Assembly (NCBI GenBank): GCA_017979445.1
Contig: CM030709.1
Coordinates: 6,428,001 to 6,492,000 of the forward strand
From: Akebia trifoliata
Taxonomy: Eukaryota; Streptophyta; Magnoliopsida; Ranunculales; Lardizabalaceae
Direction of reading: 5' to 3'
Length of the DNA stretch: 64,000 nucleotides
Each line of letters opens with the position of its first letter. Position 1 is the first letter of the stretch. The notes under the pieces were generated by a model. It was not told the DNA's origin, ran no database searches, and was given only the letters and a program-made list of their open reading frames with translations. Both the position numbers and the translations under genes were made by a program. This document shows positions 21,717 to 33,869 of this stretch, piece after piece.

Positions 21717-24700
21717 ATATTAGAGAAGCTAAATAGATCATGTCATGTTGGATGCAATTGAACAAGAAAGAGAAATGTGGGATTTTGACCAGAGACAACC
21801 CCATCACTAAAGGACCAAGACATCACATAAACAATTAGAAACCTTACAAGTATAGTTAAATTAGATTTATGCATCAAAGAGATTCCCAAAGACTAAGTCA
21901 TCATTCTCCAAATCTAAAACAAGAATGGTGCAAATCCACTAAGATTTCATATAAAAATAAATAGCAGAGTTGATGGATATCATACCTGCACAAATCTGTA
22001 TTGCCTTGTTATTTCCTCCTGCAACATGATACAATTGTGTTAGAAAGGCTTGTGTTTTTGTAGTGCCTTGACAAGAGGTGGAGATACAAGTCACTTGTTC
22101 TGAAACACAATTAAATACAGGATGAGTAACAAAATAGCAGTCAGTAGCTATTTATAAATTTAGTCTCACTGTTATTATGCACTCCTCTAAATAATGGAAT
22201 GAGCCGAAATAGTAATAATTTAGTCTCGCCATCTGATCAGTACTCACTATCCCCTAGTCAACTCTACCTTCTTGCTCCACAATTCACATCTTCTCAACAT
22301 CAAGATGACAAAAGTCACATTCCCAATGGCTTTGCTATTTCTTAGCTTGGTTAGTACTTTTTCTTAGATGGACTTTATAGGAGAAGAAAAGAAAGCTTTA
22401 ACAGTGTGGAGGATGCAAGCTAAGATTTGGAGTTGGAAGGCATATCTAGTATGTGTGTATGTATATATAGAGTGAGGAAGTGTTATGTTGCCAATCCATT
22501 CAAAAGGAGTAGTAGGTGGTGAGGAGGCAACATTGGCTAATTAAGCTTAGGGGCCTACACCTCATAAAACATCACATGGGTTTGCTCATTTAGTATTCTT
22601 ATCCATCAATCAATTGATGTTGCATCAGAACCACTTATGCATTTGAATTCATTATTCAAATAAACATTATTAGAACTCAGGGGCAATTGATAACCTTATC
22701 ATTTATGTTTCAGTAACTTCGATTTAGCCGTAATACTTCCAAGCAAATTAAACTTTTATGTTTCTTTCTTCAAGATTTATCACTATGACCTTCTTTGTCT
22801 CAGATAGGTCCTCCCAATAAACAATTCTTAAAATTGAATGACAAGAATTCATGGAATGCAAAAGATGTTGTTGATTCTGTCTTATCTGACAAGTCTGCAT
22901 TGGTATTTGGTTTGTTCAGCTCTTTACTTGACACAGCCTTAAGTTTGCAACAATGACCCATAGGCCTTATTAGAACTCAGGGGTTAGAACCACTTTCTTT
23001 TGAGTGACCGATGGCTGATTTGGATCTTCCGACGGACTGTGACCTCCATCGATTGGATAGACCAAATCGAAGAGTGTAACCATTGACTAAGTACAGTGGT
23101 GAGGTCCAACAGTCCGTGATGGGAGGCTTCTCCAAATTGTATTTTAAAAAAATCACCTTGTAAACTCAATACTGGCTTGAACTCACATTATATTTACTGT
23201 TCAGCATGTCACCTCTGCACAACGCTTGGCAGAGAGTTCTGTTCTTGATACACATTCAAGCAAAGTGTACCCGTTTCCTGAGTTATGAAATCAAATCTTA
23301 CTGGTCAATAATACAGTGATGTATTGTTTTGTTTTCCAATTGTTCTCTTTTTAGAAGAGAATAAGCAGTGTAGGTTCATGATATAGTTTATGGGATTTGT
23401 GAATGTAACAGCATTTTTGAACTTCTCATAGATGCACATTTGTTTTATTGCGGGAAAGCTGCCTTGGGCTAATTTATCGAGAAATTGGTTGAAACCAATT
23501 TAGAGGAAGTGGTATTATAGTTAAGGTTCAAAGGAGTCTTTTTTGGTGAGAGGTCATTTTCAAAGGAAGTTGGCATCAAGGTTGCACTTCTCCCTTTTGG
23601 GAGGTTTGGTTCCATGTAGAAAGTTTGATGTTCATTCTGACTAGTGTGTCTTATTGGTTGACTAGTGTGTTTTAAGGTGACTATGACAGGTGAAGCTGAT
23701 CCATTCCAGATCATAAAAAAGGTGAGGAATTGTATACAATCAACCTAAGATGAAGGCATAATAGCCCAAAACCAAAAACTAACAGGAGAATATAGCCAAA
23801 ACTTGAAACAGATAGAAAAGATTGGGTTCACATCAGGAATAGAATCATCCATAAGACATAATTTTGAAGTTCTGGAGGTCAAAAATATTTTCACTCACAA
23901 ATAAGTACAGAAAAAAATGATGCACAAAGATCTTAAAACCCATTCAAACAAAATGACCTTGACAAAGCCAACGAATGATCAAATATTCTTTTACTTTTTC
24001 ATATATTTCCTATCTTATTTTTATTTTGTACTATAAATTATCTGGCATAGATATGACTACAATTTTGCATCAAAATACATGTGTATGGACTTGTCTTGTG
24101 GGTTTCTTGAAGGTGTTGTGTTAGACACCTGGATCTGTATTGGATACCAACATACATCTTTGTATCATTGTTACATAACGAAATATCCATTTCAACATTG
24201 CCAGGGTATGGAAAAGTCTCCTCCATTATAGGATTTTAAGTAATGGTTGTGGACATATTATGAATAACTTGATGGTGGAATCCTATTTCTTCTATCAAAA
24301 ACTGAAATTTGAAAATGCGGAAAGATGCACAAAAAAAAAAAAAAAACACATAATCATTACTCCACGAGAATGACTAAAGAATAATGGACTTAATTCACTC
24401 CATGTATATAAGATTGTGAAACTCCACAGAAATATCATTGAATGATACTGTAATGTTTGTGCAAGAAGGTAATTTTTTCAACCTAATTGGATAATTAAAT
24501 AACAATTAAACAGAAACAGACCTGCAATCAAGCCAAAAGGCTTTTATATATCAACATGGATTGTAAAAATAGGAAAATATCATAGTTTAAATGATGAAAC
24601 AAATAAAATATGCTGATTTTTCCAAACGTAGAGTGCAAACCAAGTATTTTTACCACAAACTCTCCTCGCCATTACAACAAAGATCAGAACTTCAAAACAA

Positions 24701-25619
24701 AAAACAAAGTTACAACAGAGACTATATCACGGACCAATCTATGAATTGGTCCGTGTGCTTGAGACTATATCAAGCAATCAACCACTAGATTGATATTGAT
24801 AATGACATAACAAGGAACATAACCACTAAAAGAGCGACTATATCACTCATTCCATAAGGCTGGACATATAGAAAAGGGTGGTCACAAAAACATGACCTTT
24901 TACCTACTAGAAAAGGCTTTTCAGATTGCTAGGATTGAAAGCGAGAAACCATGGAACTAGGGAAACCCAATAAATTTGAAATAGGCCTACTGATTTAGTT
25001 TAAAAAGAATCAAAAGTGGCAAATCAGTAAACTGATTGAACTTCTCAAGAGAATGCAGTGAGAACAATCATTGATTCAGATAAGACTTCTGTTAAAACCC
25101 AAAAAAAAAAATTGCAATCATTAAAAAAGGAAAACTAAATTTTGTTCCATAAATAAATGTATTTGTTTTTATTTTCACTTAGCTGCATTATATTGAGAAC
25201 CTTGCCCTATTAAACATCATTTTCAGACTTCCATCAATAAATAAAAAATTCCATATCCCACAAACAAACATAATGAAAAACTCCAACACCTTTTCTCTTC
25301 CCACTCTTGATTGTGCCTATCCACTATTCAATCAATCAACTACACCCCTGTATGATTGCTATTTTCCCAGAAGAAGAAAAGGTTTAGTTGTAGACTTGTA
25401 TAAAAAATAAAAATAAAAAGTACTTAAATTATGATACATAGGTTGGATCTAACCTGAACTAATGAATGGAATCGAACTGAACTTCCATGGTTCAAGCAAT
25501 TTCTGATAAAAATCTCCCTCAAATGCTACGAAATTTGCAAAAAAAAATCATCCTAAATCATAAATCTATCGAATTCGATGGGAGAAAGAAATAGAAGAAA
25601 TTTTATTTTGGGAATCATA

Positions 25620-25990
25620 CCTCGTTCTGCGATTTGGATTCTCAAAACCTCAAAGAGCTACGAAATCTGCGATTTTGATTCTCAAAACTTCAGAGAATGT
25701 GAAGAGCAAATTTCGATTCTCAAAACTCTATAAAATGTGAAGAGAAACTTGATACAGAGAGAGAGAGAGAGAGAGTGATTTGGATTCTCAAAACCTCAAA
25801 GAACTTCAAAATCTGCGATTTCGATTCTCAAAACTCCAGAAAATGTGAAGAGGAACTTGATACAGAGAGAGAGAGAGAGAGAGAGAGACCTATTAGAATG
25901 GAAATCGAAACCCTAGATGTGGAGGAGCTGTGATGAACTTGATGCAGAGAGAGAGAGAAAGAGGTTCTCACAAAATCTGTTGATACAGGA
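25620..25990. repeat. Subterminal tandem repeats of the CACTA element with (GA)n
   Basis: Units of GATTCTCAAAACCTCAAAGA ... CTTGATACAGAGAGAGAG recur two to three times with a period near 115-150 bases, each ending in a GA microsatellite. A poly-T run follows at 25,997-26,018. Such subterminal arrays are typical transposase-binding zones of CACTA elements; binding here is inferred. Confidence 0.65.
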
Positions 25991-26237
25991 GAGAGTTTTT
26001 TTTTTTTTTTTTTTTTTTGCGAAATTTCGGTTTTAGGCGCGCAGGTTGTGTTCTACAGTGGCGCCTATTTTGGACGTCGCTGAAAATGAGTCGCTAAAAA
26101 CGTTATTTTTGTTGTGGGATGTATATGCATGCAGTCCGGGAACACTTTGGGGTACACCCATCCGAACGAGTAGGGTCAATAGTTCAACATTTAAGCCTAC
26201 TTATTTCATGGAAAATTTCCAAGAAGTATATTAAAAA

Positions 26238-26467
26238 GAATCATGTAATATGACTCGTCAGATGGCATACTCAATCAATATCCTGACGTGGACAAGTTCG
26301 AGAACTATAAATGTGTATGCCTCGGGATACACAACTCTCTTAAGATACACTTTTTTATGAGAAAATGCAATCATGTATCCCAAGGCATATAAATCTTCTG
26401 TTCATAAACTTATCACGTCAAAGAGTCGATTGAGTATGCTACCTAACGAGTTATATTATCACGACTC
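26238..26467. mobile_element. Palindromic Mutator-type MITE ('GAGTCGTG-type C'), copy 1
   Basis: Long inverted arms (GCATACTCAATC and its complement GATTGAGTATGC) bound a foldback of 230 bases. Terminal GAATCATG and CACGACTC face perfect 9-base target duplications TATTAAAAA (26,229-26,237 and 26,468-26,476). A relative lies at 32,799-33,021. Confidence 0.85.
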
Positions 26468-26476
26468 TATTAAAAA

Positions 26477-27382
26477 AGACAGATACCTTAATAGAAGGAT
26501 CATTTTAAGGGAAGATTCCATTCGAGGAAATTTAATTGACAAAATGAAAAATTTTCATAAGAGCCGAGTTATTTGGGTAGGGGCACATTTTTTTAATCCA
26601 ATTAAAAACTTTGGTAAACTTTTCCATAGTTATTTCATGTGAAATTGTTTTAGGGTCAGATGTGGATGTGCACCATATACGACCCCTATATGCACTATCT
26701 AAGTTTATAATGATAATGATGAGGTACAATCATAATGGAAAATCTAAGTTCCTCAAAATTCAGCTACGAATAAGACACAAATATCTTTTAAAAAGTTGGA
26801 TAAATAATTGGATACAGATATCCTTGACAAATATGGATAATAATCAAAAAGGGAAATTTGGATATAAATCAGATCGAGACAGGGATATATTCTTCATTCA
26901 ATCAACCCACACCTAAGCAGTTGCCAACCCTAATTAAAAATCTAGCATTCTAGCAATTATTTTTTTATTTTTGGGTGGAAATTAAGAAAAAAATAGAGAA
27001 AAAATCCTGAAACTATCATTTTAGGATTCACTATTCATTTTTATTGTCATAATACACACATGCATTACAAAAATTAGGATTTATGCATGATTTAAATTTG
27101 TTAAATTCATTTTAATATTTTAAGTAAATAATCTAATTTGATATATATCATTTAAAATATGATAAGGATTTTTTTGAAATTTAAAACATGAAGTACGATA
27201 ATTTTGCTAGTAACATAGTAAAAAGGATATTTCTCTAATTTTGCAAAGTTAAAAACTAAATTTTCGGAAATGTGGGATAGTAATTTTATTTATTTTTGAA
27301 GAAATGACCTAAATAATTATAAGGTTAAAAGGAAATGTAGGGGGCGTTTAAGATATACCAATTTTATTTAACAAAGTGTGAG
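26477..27382. other. Intergenic AT-rich stretch
   Basis: No gene or named element is recognised. The open frames at 26,373-26,916 lack family features and partly read through the MITE. Confidence 0.5.
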
Positions 27383-27777
27383 TAGGCTTGTCAACGGATC
27401 GGATTAGACCCGAAACCCAATCTGACAACTTCAGGTCTGGATCGATATTTTGGATTTCGATAAGGATCTGATCCGATAAGTGTTTTGAATTTCAATAAGG
27501 TTTTGATCCGATATCTTATTGGATCTGTCCCAATCCGATAATATGTTAGAATGTATATAAATTATATCATATATTTATTGAGATGTATGAAGTTTATTTA
27601 GATTTTGTATATAAAATCGGATTTGACTGATCTGGATCCGACTCAATTGTTAATGGATCAGATTTGAATCTTAATATTGATTTCGATAAAAACCCAATCC
27701 GATAAGGGTCCAATCAGATATTTATCAGATCAGTCCCTGATCTGATTCAATCCAAACCCGATCCATTGACAGCCCTA
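27383..27777. mobile_element. hAT-type non-autonomous element, 395 bases
   Basis: Inverted ends TAGGCTTGTCAACGGATCGG and TAGGGCTGTCAATGGATCGG (right end reverse-complemented) are flanked by 8-base target duplications AGTGTGAG and AGTGCGAG, one mismatch. Eight bases is the hAT target size. The body is rich in GGATC/GATCC motifs and has no coding frame. Confidence 0.85.
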
Positions 27778-28014
27778 AGTGCGAGGATGTTTATAAGGAA
27801 AATGAATTGATGAGTGGGAATAAGCCAATTTGGAAGCTTATCTAAATGTAGCACTTCAAGCCTTGATTTTTATTTTTATTTTTTATCTAATCAATGCGGT
27901 AAAATATGAAAAATTAAAGAAAACAAAAGAGACACACCCTCTAAAAAGGAGAAGATTCCTATAAATGATTATTGAGCCAACAAAAGGAGAAACAGAATAA
28001 AAGTAGAGTGATTT

Positions 28015-28130
28015 TATTGTCACACCAACTTTTACTGACAGCACCCCAATCTAGGTAGTGAATGTTTTCATATGAATTTTGGGTGGTCTTAGTAAAAGTT
28101 GGTGTGGCAATAGAAGCTCTTTGAACATGG
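28015..28130. mobile_element. Foldback MITE ('CACACCAACTTTTACT' family)
   Basis: TTGTCACACCAACTTTTACT is repeated in inverted orientation as AGTAAAAGTTGGTGTGGCAA about 80 bases later. Relatives lie at 61,236-61,355 and, degraded, at 10,245-10,330 and 17,868-17,957. Sequence from 28,131 to 30,045 shows no gene. Confidence 0.7.
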
Positions 28131-30045
28131 AAGGGCTGGATGAAAGGTATTTCTATCTTTTGAAGATATAGATAGTGTGGGCTACTAGCCATCATTAGTT
28201 CTCTATCCTTTCGGAGTGGATCTCTAGATTACATATTTCCTGTAGTACCCCTATAGTACTTTTTACAAGGTTGAGAAAAAATAATAAGGCATCAATCCTT
28301 TGAAAGTCTGTTTGAATTGAAAGAGATGGAGAGAAGAGAAGAAAATCACATTAAGAGAAAAGAAGAGAATAAAAAGTAATTTGCTCTCCACCCTGCTTAG
28401 ATAAATAGGAGAGAAAATTGTATCATTTTAATAATAATTTATTCTCATTTTCTCTCCAAATCTTTTCAACTTGGGGGAGAACAAAATTGAACATTTTTCT
28501 TTCTTACTTTCTCTCTGCTAACCTTCGCTGTTCTCCTCACTTAACTTTCTGAATAAGAGAATTATAGAGAAAATAGTTTCTTTTCCTTTTTCTTCTCTTC
28601 TCTCAATCCAAATGGAGCATGAATAGTTGAGAAAGAACTACGATTCAGAACAATGTCCCGTTCCTATAGAATTAGAACAGTGCTTACATGGCACCTTTTT
28701 CATAGGTGCTTAAAACGCACTGGGCTCCTAATCAAGCCAATATCTACACGGCATGCAACCTAGTATTGTGTTTAATTTTTAACCAAAAAGTATCACTTAG
28801 ACACTTATAGGTATGCGACACCGTATTGGATCATGACTACTTTGAGGAAAAAAAAACGTAACTTTGAAATTAATCTAAGCCTTTGAAAATGGGGAGTTCA
28901 AATTCAAGTTCTATGTAATGTAACTCATTTTCTATTTTTCAAAGGCATAAGGTAAAAGAGCGTAAGTTTTCACCATATGAAGTCATCTTCCCTTTCTAAG
29001 TCCACAAGAAACTCTTTAAAAGTATTTGATCTTAATACAAGTTGTTTCAAGTCATTTTAATTTATTAGCACTTTAAATTTCTAATTTAGCTTCTTGTGAG
29101 TGGTGTAAGGAAGAGAAGGTAAGTCTTTACTATATGAAACAATTTCCATCTTTTAAGTCCATTAAATAAGTTCCGTTTGGAACATTAACATACATACACA
29201 TTTGCACACATACCACTCCTTAGTTTTTAAAGTGACTGAGAGTAAAAAGGGTGAGTCTTTTTAGACTTACTCTTAACACTCTAAGTCTATAAAGAGTAGT
29301 CCATAAATGACTCATTTTCATGCATTAATGTGAAGGTTCTCAAAGAGGTTCATTCAACCCAGGGATGTATCCCTAAAGCCTAACCAACAAAAAAACATAC
29401 TCCCAAGGAGTACATGTGTAAGTAGTTCATGCTTGAGGTCCAAAATGGTGGAATCTAGTTAGACTCACATCAAAACCTCAAACTCTCAAAAAATTTCAGC
29501 AAGCATGTACTTTCATACATGGCTTACTCATTGAACCTATTTACTCTATTAAGAGGCCGACCTATACTTCTTTCAATTTATGAATTCTCTATTATACTTT
29601 TAAACTCAAAAAAAATCAAAAGATTGGTTATAAACATCATATTTTGGCCAATCTTTGATAACCGCCAACTTTGTGGGTAAGACAAAATGCCTAACACCTT
29701 TCTTATCTCACAATTGAATCCCCTTACCAAGATTCTAGGTAGATGTCACCCTCTCTATTGATAAGAGTCACAATGAATGCTTAAAAATCATATTTCTAAA
29801 ATCATTTTCATATTATCCATTTACACCTAAGAATCTTGAATGGTGGCGTCTCTTAAACCCAAGTAGATTGAGGTTTAAACTCTTAAACTCTTACCATGTA
29901 TGTACACTTTTCATTTAAGAAACATGTCGTAAAAAAATGAGTCGTTATAAACTAACGCTCTTTGTAAGCTCCCTTATGTGGCAGTGCATGGACTCAAAGA
30001 TCTTTTTCTTCAAAATAGACAAGGGAAAAGATCTATAGTCCTATC

Positions 30046-31028
30046 TAAAGGTGTCAATGGGTACCCAATTACCCAAAGTTCACGAAATCGATTAATCAAT
30101 TTTGGGTCCACAATGAGATACTCGATTAATTTTCAGGCCGGTTATGAATAGTAATTTTAAGAATTCATTAATAATTGGGTCTCCAACGATGTTTCCCATT
30201 GGGTAAATGGGTAAATAGGGTGTTTGTTTTATATAAAAAAATTATTTAAGAAAATGTTAATATTTATTATTTAGTAATATAATTAATTAATAGTAGTTAA
30301 TAATTATGAAGAAATATTTCAATATTTAATATCTTCTCAGACAAGTAACTTAATTGTCAAGTATCAACCTTTTTTCTATTTTCTAAACCTCTATCCTTAT
30401 TCCCTTCTCTTCTTCTCAAGTTTCAACTTCAAAGAAGAACATCATTGCACTCACAAATTTACAAGTTTGATTTTTTTTCATCTTTAATCTTTTTAAAGAT
30501 TAAAACACCTCATTCAAAGTTTAAACAACACAAACAAATAGAAAAGTCTAACTAGCCTTACTAGTTAGTAAGGATTTCACCCTTATTAAGGGTCCTTGGT
30601 CTCATCTTGAGACATAAACATGATATGATGATTTAGGGTTGTAGAGGACAAAATTCTATAAACTTTGAAAAAAAATTCAAAAAAAGTTACTTCTCACAGT
30701 TGAATTTTTAAAACCTTGGATCAAGCCCAAAACAAATTGTTTTCGAATTTTTTAAAGATTTTTTGAGGGAAATTTTGAGGGCTGTGGTGATGGATTGCTA
30801 GAGTGGTAATCCATTTGAACAAAACGACACTTGGAAATTAAGTCAAATTATTATTTTTTATAATATTAATGGATATCCTTCGGATATCCAATGGGTATGA
30901 GATATTTGTTGGTTGGTTCTAGTTCCAAGAGTCTCACACCTGAAATCGAAATCGTTGGAAATCAAAACCAATGTTCAAGTTCAAGTCCGATTCTTGGTAT
31001 ACATGGACCCGACCCATTGACACCCTTA
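30046..31028. mobile_element. hAT-type non-autonomous element, 983 bases
   Basis: Ends TAAAGGTGTCAATGGG and TAAGGGTGTCAATGGG (right end reverse-complemented) are flanked by 8-base duplications GTCCTATC and GTTCTATC, one mismatch. It contains a nested copy (about 30,550-30,840) of the dispersed repeat also seen at 9640, 17,430 and 42,577. No transposase frame is seen. Sequence from 31,029 to 31,620 is unassigned. Confidence 0.82.
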
Positions 31029-31627
31029 GTTCTATCCACTACCATGTCAAAAAGTGTACAAAAAGCGTCAGATTATGATTAGTAAAAAAAAAAAAAAATT
31101 TAGAAAAATGATTTTTTTATACTTAAAATCTTTTTTTTAAAGCAAAACATCATTCAGATCCAGACAAATCTACCGATGGATCTGCTTCCAATCTGGATCT
31201 GATTGCATCGGGTCATGATATATTAAATCATATTCAGCCATTTTTAATCATTACTATGATCTAATCTTATTTTGAGTCTAGTCAGAACCATTTTATTCCC
31301 TAACATAGGGACATGGGATGAGCCTCAATCTTTTGATAAAGAATAAATGATTTTTTTAGGGGCTTTTTTGGTATAGATTCTAATTTCCAAAGTGTATTTA
31401 TTGCACTTTAACATATGCCCTAAAGGAACATGTTAACAAGGCCCAAGAATAAATACATCCTTATCATTATTCTATTTATTTAGGCTTCAAGCAAAAATGG
31501 ATTGAAGGAAGCTTACCCAATGATGACCTTAAAACGAGAGGGGTTGAATCTGAACCTTACCATTGTCTTATGGAGAACGTCAAAAGTTATTTGATATTAT
31601 AAAAGTCAAACATTTATCTATATATAT

Positions 31628-32013
31628 GGGGCGATTCATAGGACATATGTAAAAACATATATAAAAATAATGATTTTTCAAAATATGGGTTAGAGGTTTT
31701 GGATTAAACTGATTTTTTGTGAGGATGGTCTCTATGATGAGAAGATCATCCTCACAAAAAATCAGCTCAATCTGAAACTTCTAAATTCATCAAAAGTGAT
31801 TTACAAATTATTGATAAAAAATCGACGGTCCACATTCTAAATCACTTTTAATAGGGTTAGAAGTTTCAGATTTGACTGATTTTTTTGTTTCGAATGATCT
31901 TCTCATCATAAAGATCATCTTCACAAAAAATCAACTCAATCCAAAACTTCTAACCCATATTTTAAAATTTTATTAATGAATATATTTTTTCTTATGTCCC
32001 TTGATCAATTCCC
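31628..32013. mobile_element. Twin-hairpin Mutator-like MITE, copy 2
   Basis: Two internal hairpins on GATTTTTTGTGAGGATGGTC and related arms lie inside a larger terminal inverted repeat (CATAGGACATA / TATGTCCCTTG), flanked by TA-rich repeats. Layout and sequence match 5685-6058 and 56,464-56,817. Confidence 0.8.
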
Positions 32014-32028
32014 ATATATATATGGAAT

Positions 32029-32207
32029 GGAAGATGCTAAAATGATAAAGAATTTATTGCGATTCTCACAAGTCTAATGCAAGATGTGCACATAATCATA
32101 TATGTGTTTTATCGCGATACAAGTATAAACCATTTACAGTTATGTATGTATGTCCACGTCAGAATTGTGAGAATCACAGTAAATCTTGTGCCACCCCAAC
32201 ACGACTC
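32029..32207. mobile_element. Palindromic Mutator-type MITE ('GTGACACAGG' family), copy 3
   Basis: 179-base foldback with perfect 9-base target duplications ATATGGAAT (32,020-32,028 and 32,208-32,216). The right end CCACCCCAACACGACTC matches the family terminus. It begins 16 bases after the twin-hairpin element ends. Confidence 0.88.
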
Positions 32208-32413
32208 ATATGGAATACTAACATCCAAGACCTCATGGGGACGTTAGTATTATCCACCAAATTCATTTTTCAATAATACCCCTCTCAATTTTTTCTTTTA
32301 ATAAAAAAAACAATGGTACATTAGTTTTTTATATAATAAATGTTTGTTTACATAATAATTATCAATAGTGTTTTAGTCTTTTAATTAAAATATTTTTTTT
32401 GTGTTAAATGTTT

Positions 32414-32597
32414 GAGTCATGCTGGGGTGACACAGGATTTACCATGATTCTCACAATTCTAACATGGACATGCATACATAACCCCGTATGATTTTTACTT
32501 GTATCACGAGAAAACACATCTATGGTTATGTTCACATCCCATGTCAAACTTATGAAAATCATAGTAAATACCTTGTGTCATTCCAGCAGCATTTTCC
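32414..32597. mobile_element. Palindromic Mutator-type MITE ('GTGACACAGG' family), copy 4
   Basis: 184-base foldback, GAGTCATGCTGGGGTGACAC at the left and the near complement at the right, with perfect 9-base target duplications TAAATGTTT (32,405-32,413 and 32,598-32,606). Confidence 0.88.
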
Positions 32598-32798
32598 TAA
32601 ATGTTTTGACAATCAATGCCAACACAATAAATGCATTTATTAAGGACATAATAAATATATTTATTATATAAAAGACTAACATACTCTTTTCTTTTTCATT
32701 AAAAGATAAAATGGAGAGGAGTATTATTAGAAAAACAAATTAGTAGAGAATGTTAATGTCTTCATGAGTTCTTGAACGTTAGCATTCCCCTATATATA

Positions 32799-33021
32799 GT
32801 GTTGATAATTTGACTTAAGGCATGTAGCAACTCAATTAACTTACCTAACGTGATATGCTCAAGAACTATAGATATGCTCTCTTTTAGATACAAAACTATG
32901 GATTCCCCATAAAAAAAGTGGAGTTTTGTATCCCAAGGAAAGCAGATCTATAGTTTTCGAGTTTGTCATATCAGGTAAGTCGATTGAGTTTGCAACGTGC
33001 CTAAGTCAAATTATCACAACT
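32799..33021. mobile_element. Palindromic MITE ('GAGTCGTG-type C' relative), copy 2
   Basis: Arms TTGATAATTTGACTTAAGGC and GCCTAAGTCAAATTATCAC fold over a roughly 220-base body with a shared internal GACTTACC/GGTAAGTC segment. It lies 48 bases before the mutated start of the DUF674 pseudogene, where the promoter should be. Confidence 0.75.
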
Positions 33022-33068
33022 GATATATATCTCATCACAGATAGAAAGCTAACCAAGCAAACATTGAC

Positions 33069-33864
33069 ATAGCAACAACAAAGTTGTCCGTTAAGCTTCT
33101 GATGAACAAGAAAGCCAACAGAGTATTATTTGCCGAAGCGGGCAAAGACTTTGTTGATTTCCTTTTTGGTCTCTTGTCTCTACCTCTAGGCACCGTAATC
33201 AATCTCCTTACAAAGCATAGAATGGTGGGGTGCTTAGCAAATCTCTATGAGTGTAGAGAACCCTAGTTCCACCTACCTCGAAACCAAGCTGCCACGTTCT
33301 TCCTAAGACTTTCAATGTGGCATCATCATCATCATCATCATCAGATAGTGAAGGGCATGGTTATGTGAAGGGTGTGGTGACATACATGGTGATGGACGAT
33401 TTGGTGGTGATGTACACCATTTCCAGCATTACTCTTCTTAACAAATTCAACATTCACGTCAGTTTCCTCGAGGAGAAGGTGGTTTATTTAACCATGAATG
33501 AAGTAAGAATTTTTATTTTATATTTTATCGTAAGCTGAAGGATAAGGCCCCCTCCATATATTAAAATTAACCACGAGAATAGTTACAAATTACATCGTTC
33601 AAAGAATATTACAACCCTTGTGATTAACAATTCACATTAACAAAGATTAGAAAAACTCTACGTTATGCACCAAGAAAGAAAATCCGCCGTTTTGTTTGTC
33701 TTGCTCCCTCCAAAAGAATTCATGTAAACCCCTTTATTTATTTATTTTCTTGAGAAATTTCATTTGTGTTTCGGTGTTTTCAGGGCCTGGAGCTGCTGAG
33801 GACATCATTGCGGACGAGCACAGTTCTATCTGAAGTTTTCCTTGTGAAGAAGGAAGTCCATTAA
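33069..33864 (+). pseudogene. DUF674 pseudogene (start codon lost, frameshift)
   Basis: Exon 1 is 33,069-33,502 and exon 2 is 33,784-33,864. The expected ATG reads ATA GCA ACA ACA, followed by the intact core LLMNKKANRVLFAEAGKDFV. A two-base loss (GAGAGTGTAG to GAGTGTAG, near 33,250) truncates the frame at YECREP. The central cysteine module is deleted. A (TCA)n run at 33,323-33,345 gives polyserine before GYVKGVVTYMVMDDLVV. Exon 2 (GLELLRTSLRTSTVLSEVF) is intact. A promoter-proximal MITE and a 3' MITE flank it. Confidence 0.88.
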
Positions 33865-33869
33865 ATTAA

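Larger units (their letters stand above)
18993..26116 (-). mobile_element. CACTA (En/Spm) DNA transposon carrying a captured plant gene fragment
   Basis: The left end starts CACTACAAAATTTTAGG at 18,993. The right end, read in reverse complement from 26,116, starts CACAACAAAAATAACG, and both continue into GTTTTTAGCG. Three-base target duplications GGA flank it (18,990-18,992 and 26,117-26,119), the hallmark size for this superfamily. Subterminal repeats on the left are AACCGCCGCTAATAG units (19,085, 19,136, 19,206). On the right are GTCGCT units plus imperfect tandem repeats. Inside are decayed transposase pieces (minus) and a DUF579 fragment (plus). It is non-autonomous. Regions 21,745-25,600 and 20,260-21,100 show no gene I can name; a short signal-peptide-like frame at 22,303-22,360 is not supported. 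Confidence 0.92.

Noticed and set aside
22303..22360. Short frame with a signal-peptide-like hydrophobic start inside the CACTA element
   Set aside because: Fewer than 20 codons before a stop and no recognisable mature protein; could be chance.
26373..26916. Overlapping open frames that might mark a gene right of the CACTA element
   Set aside because: They start inside a MITE arm and show no conserved motif.
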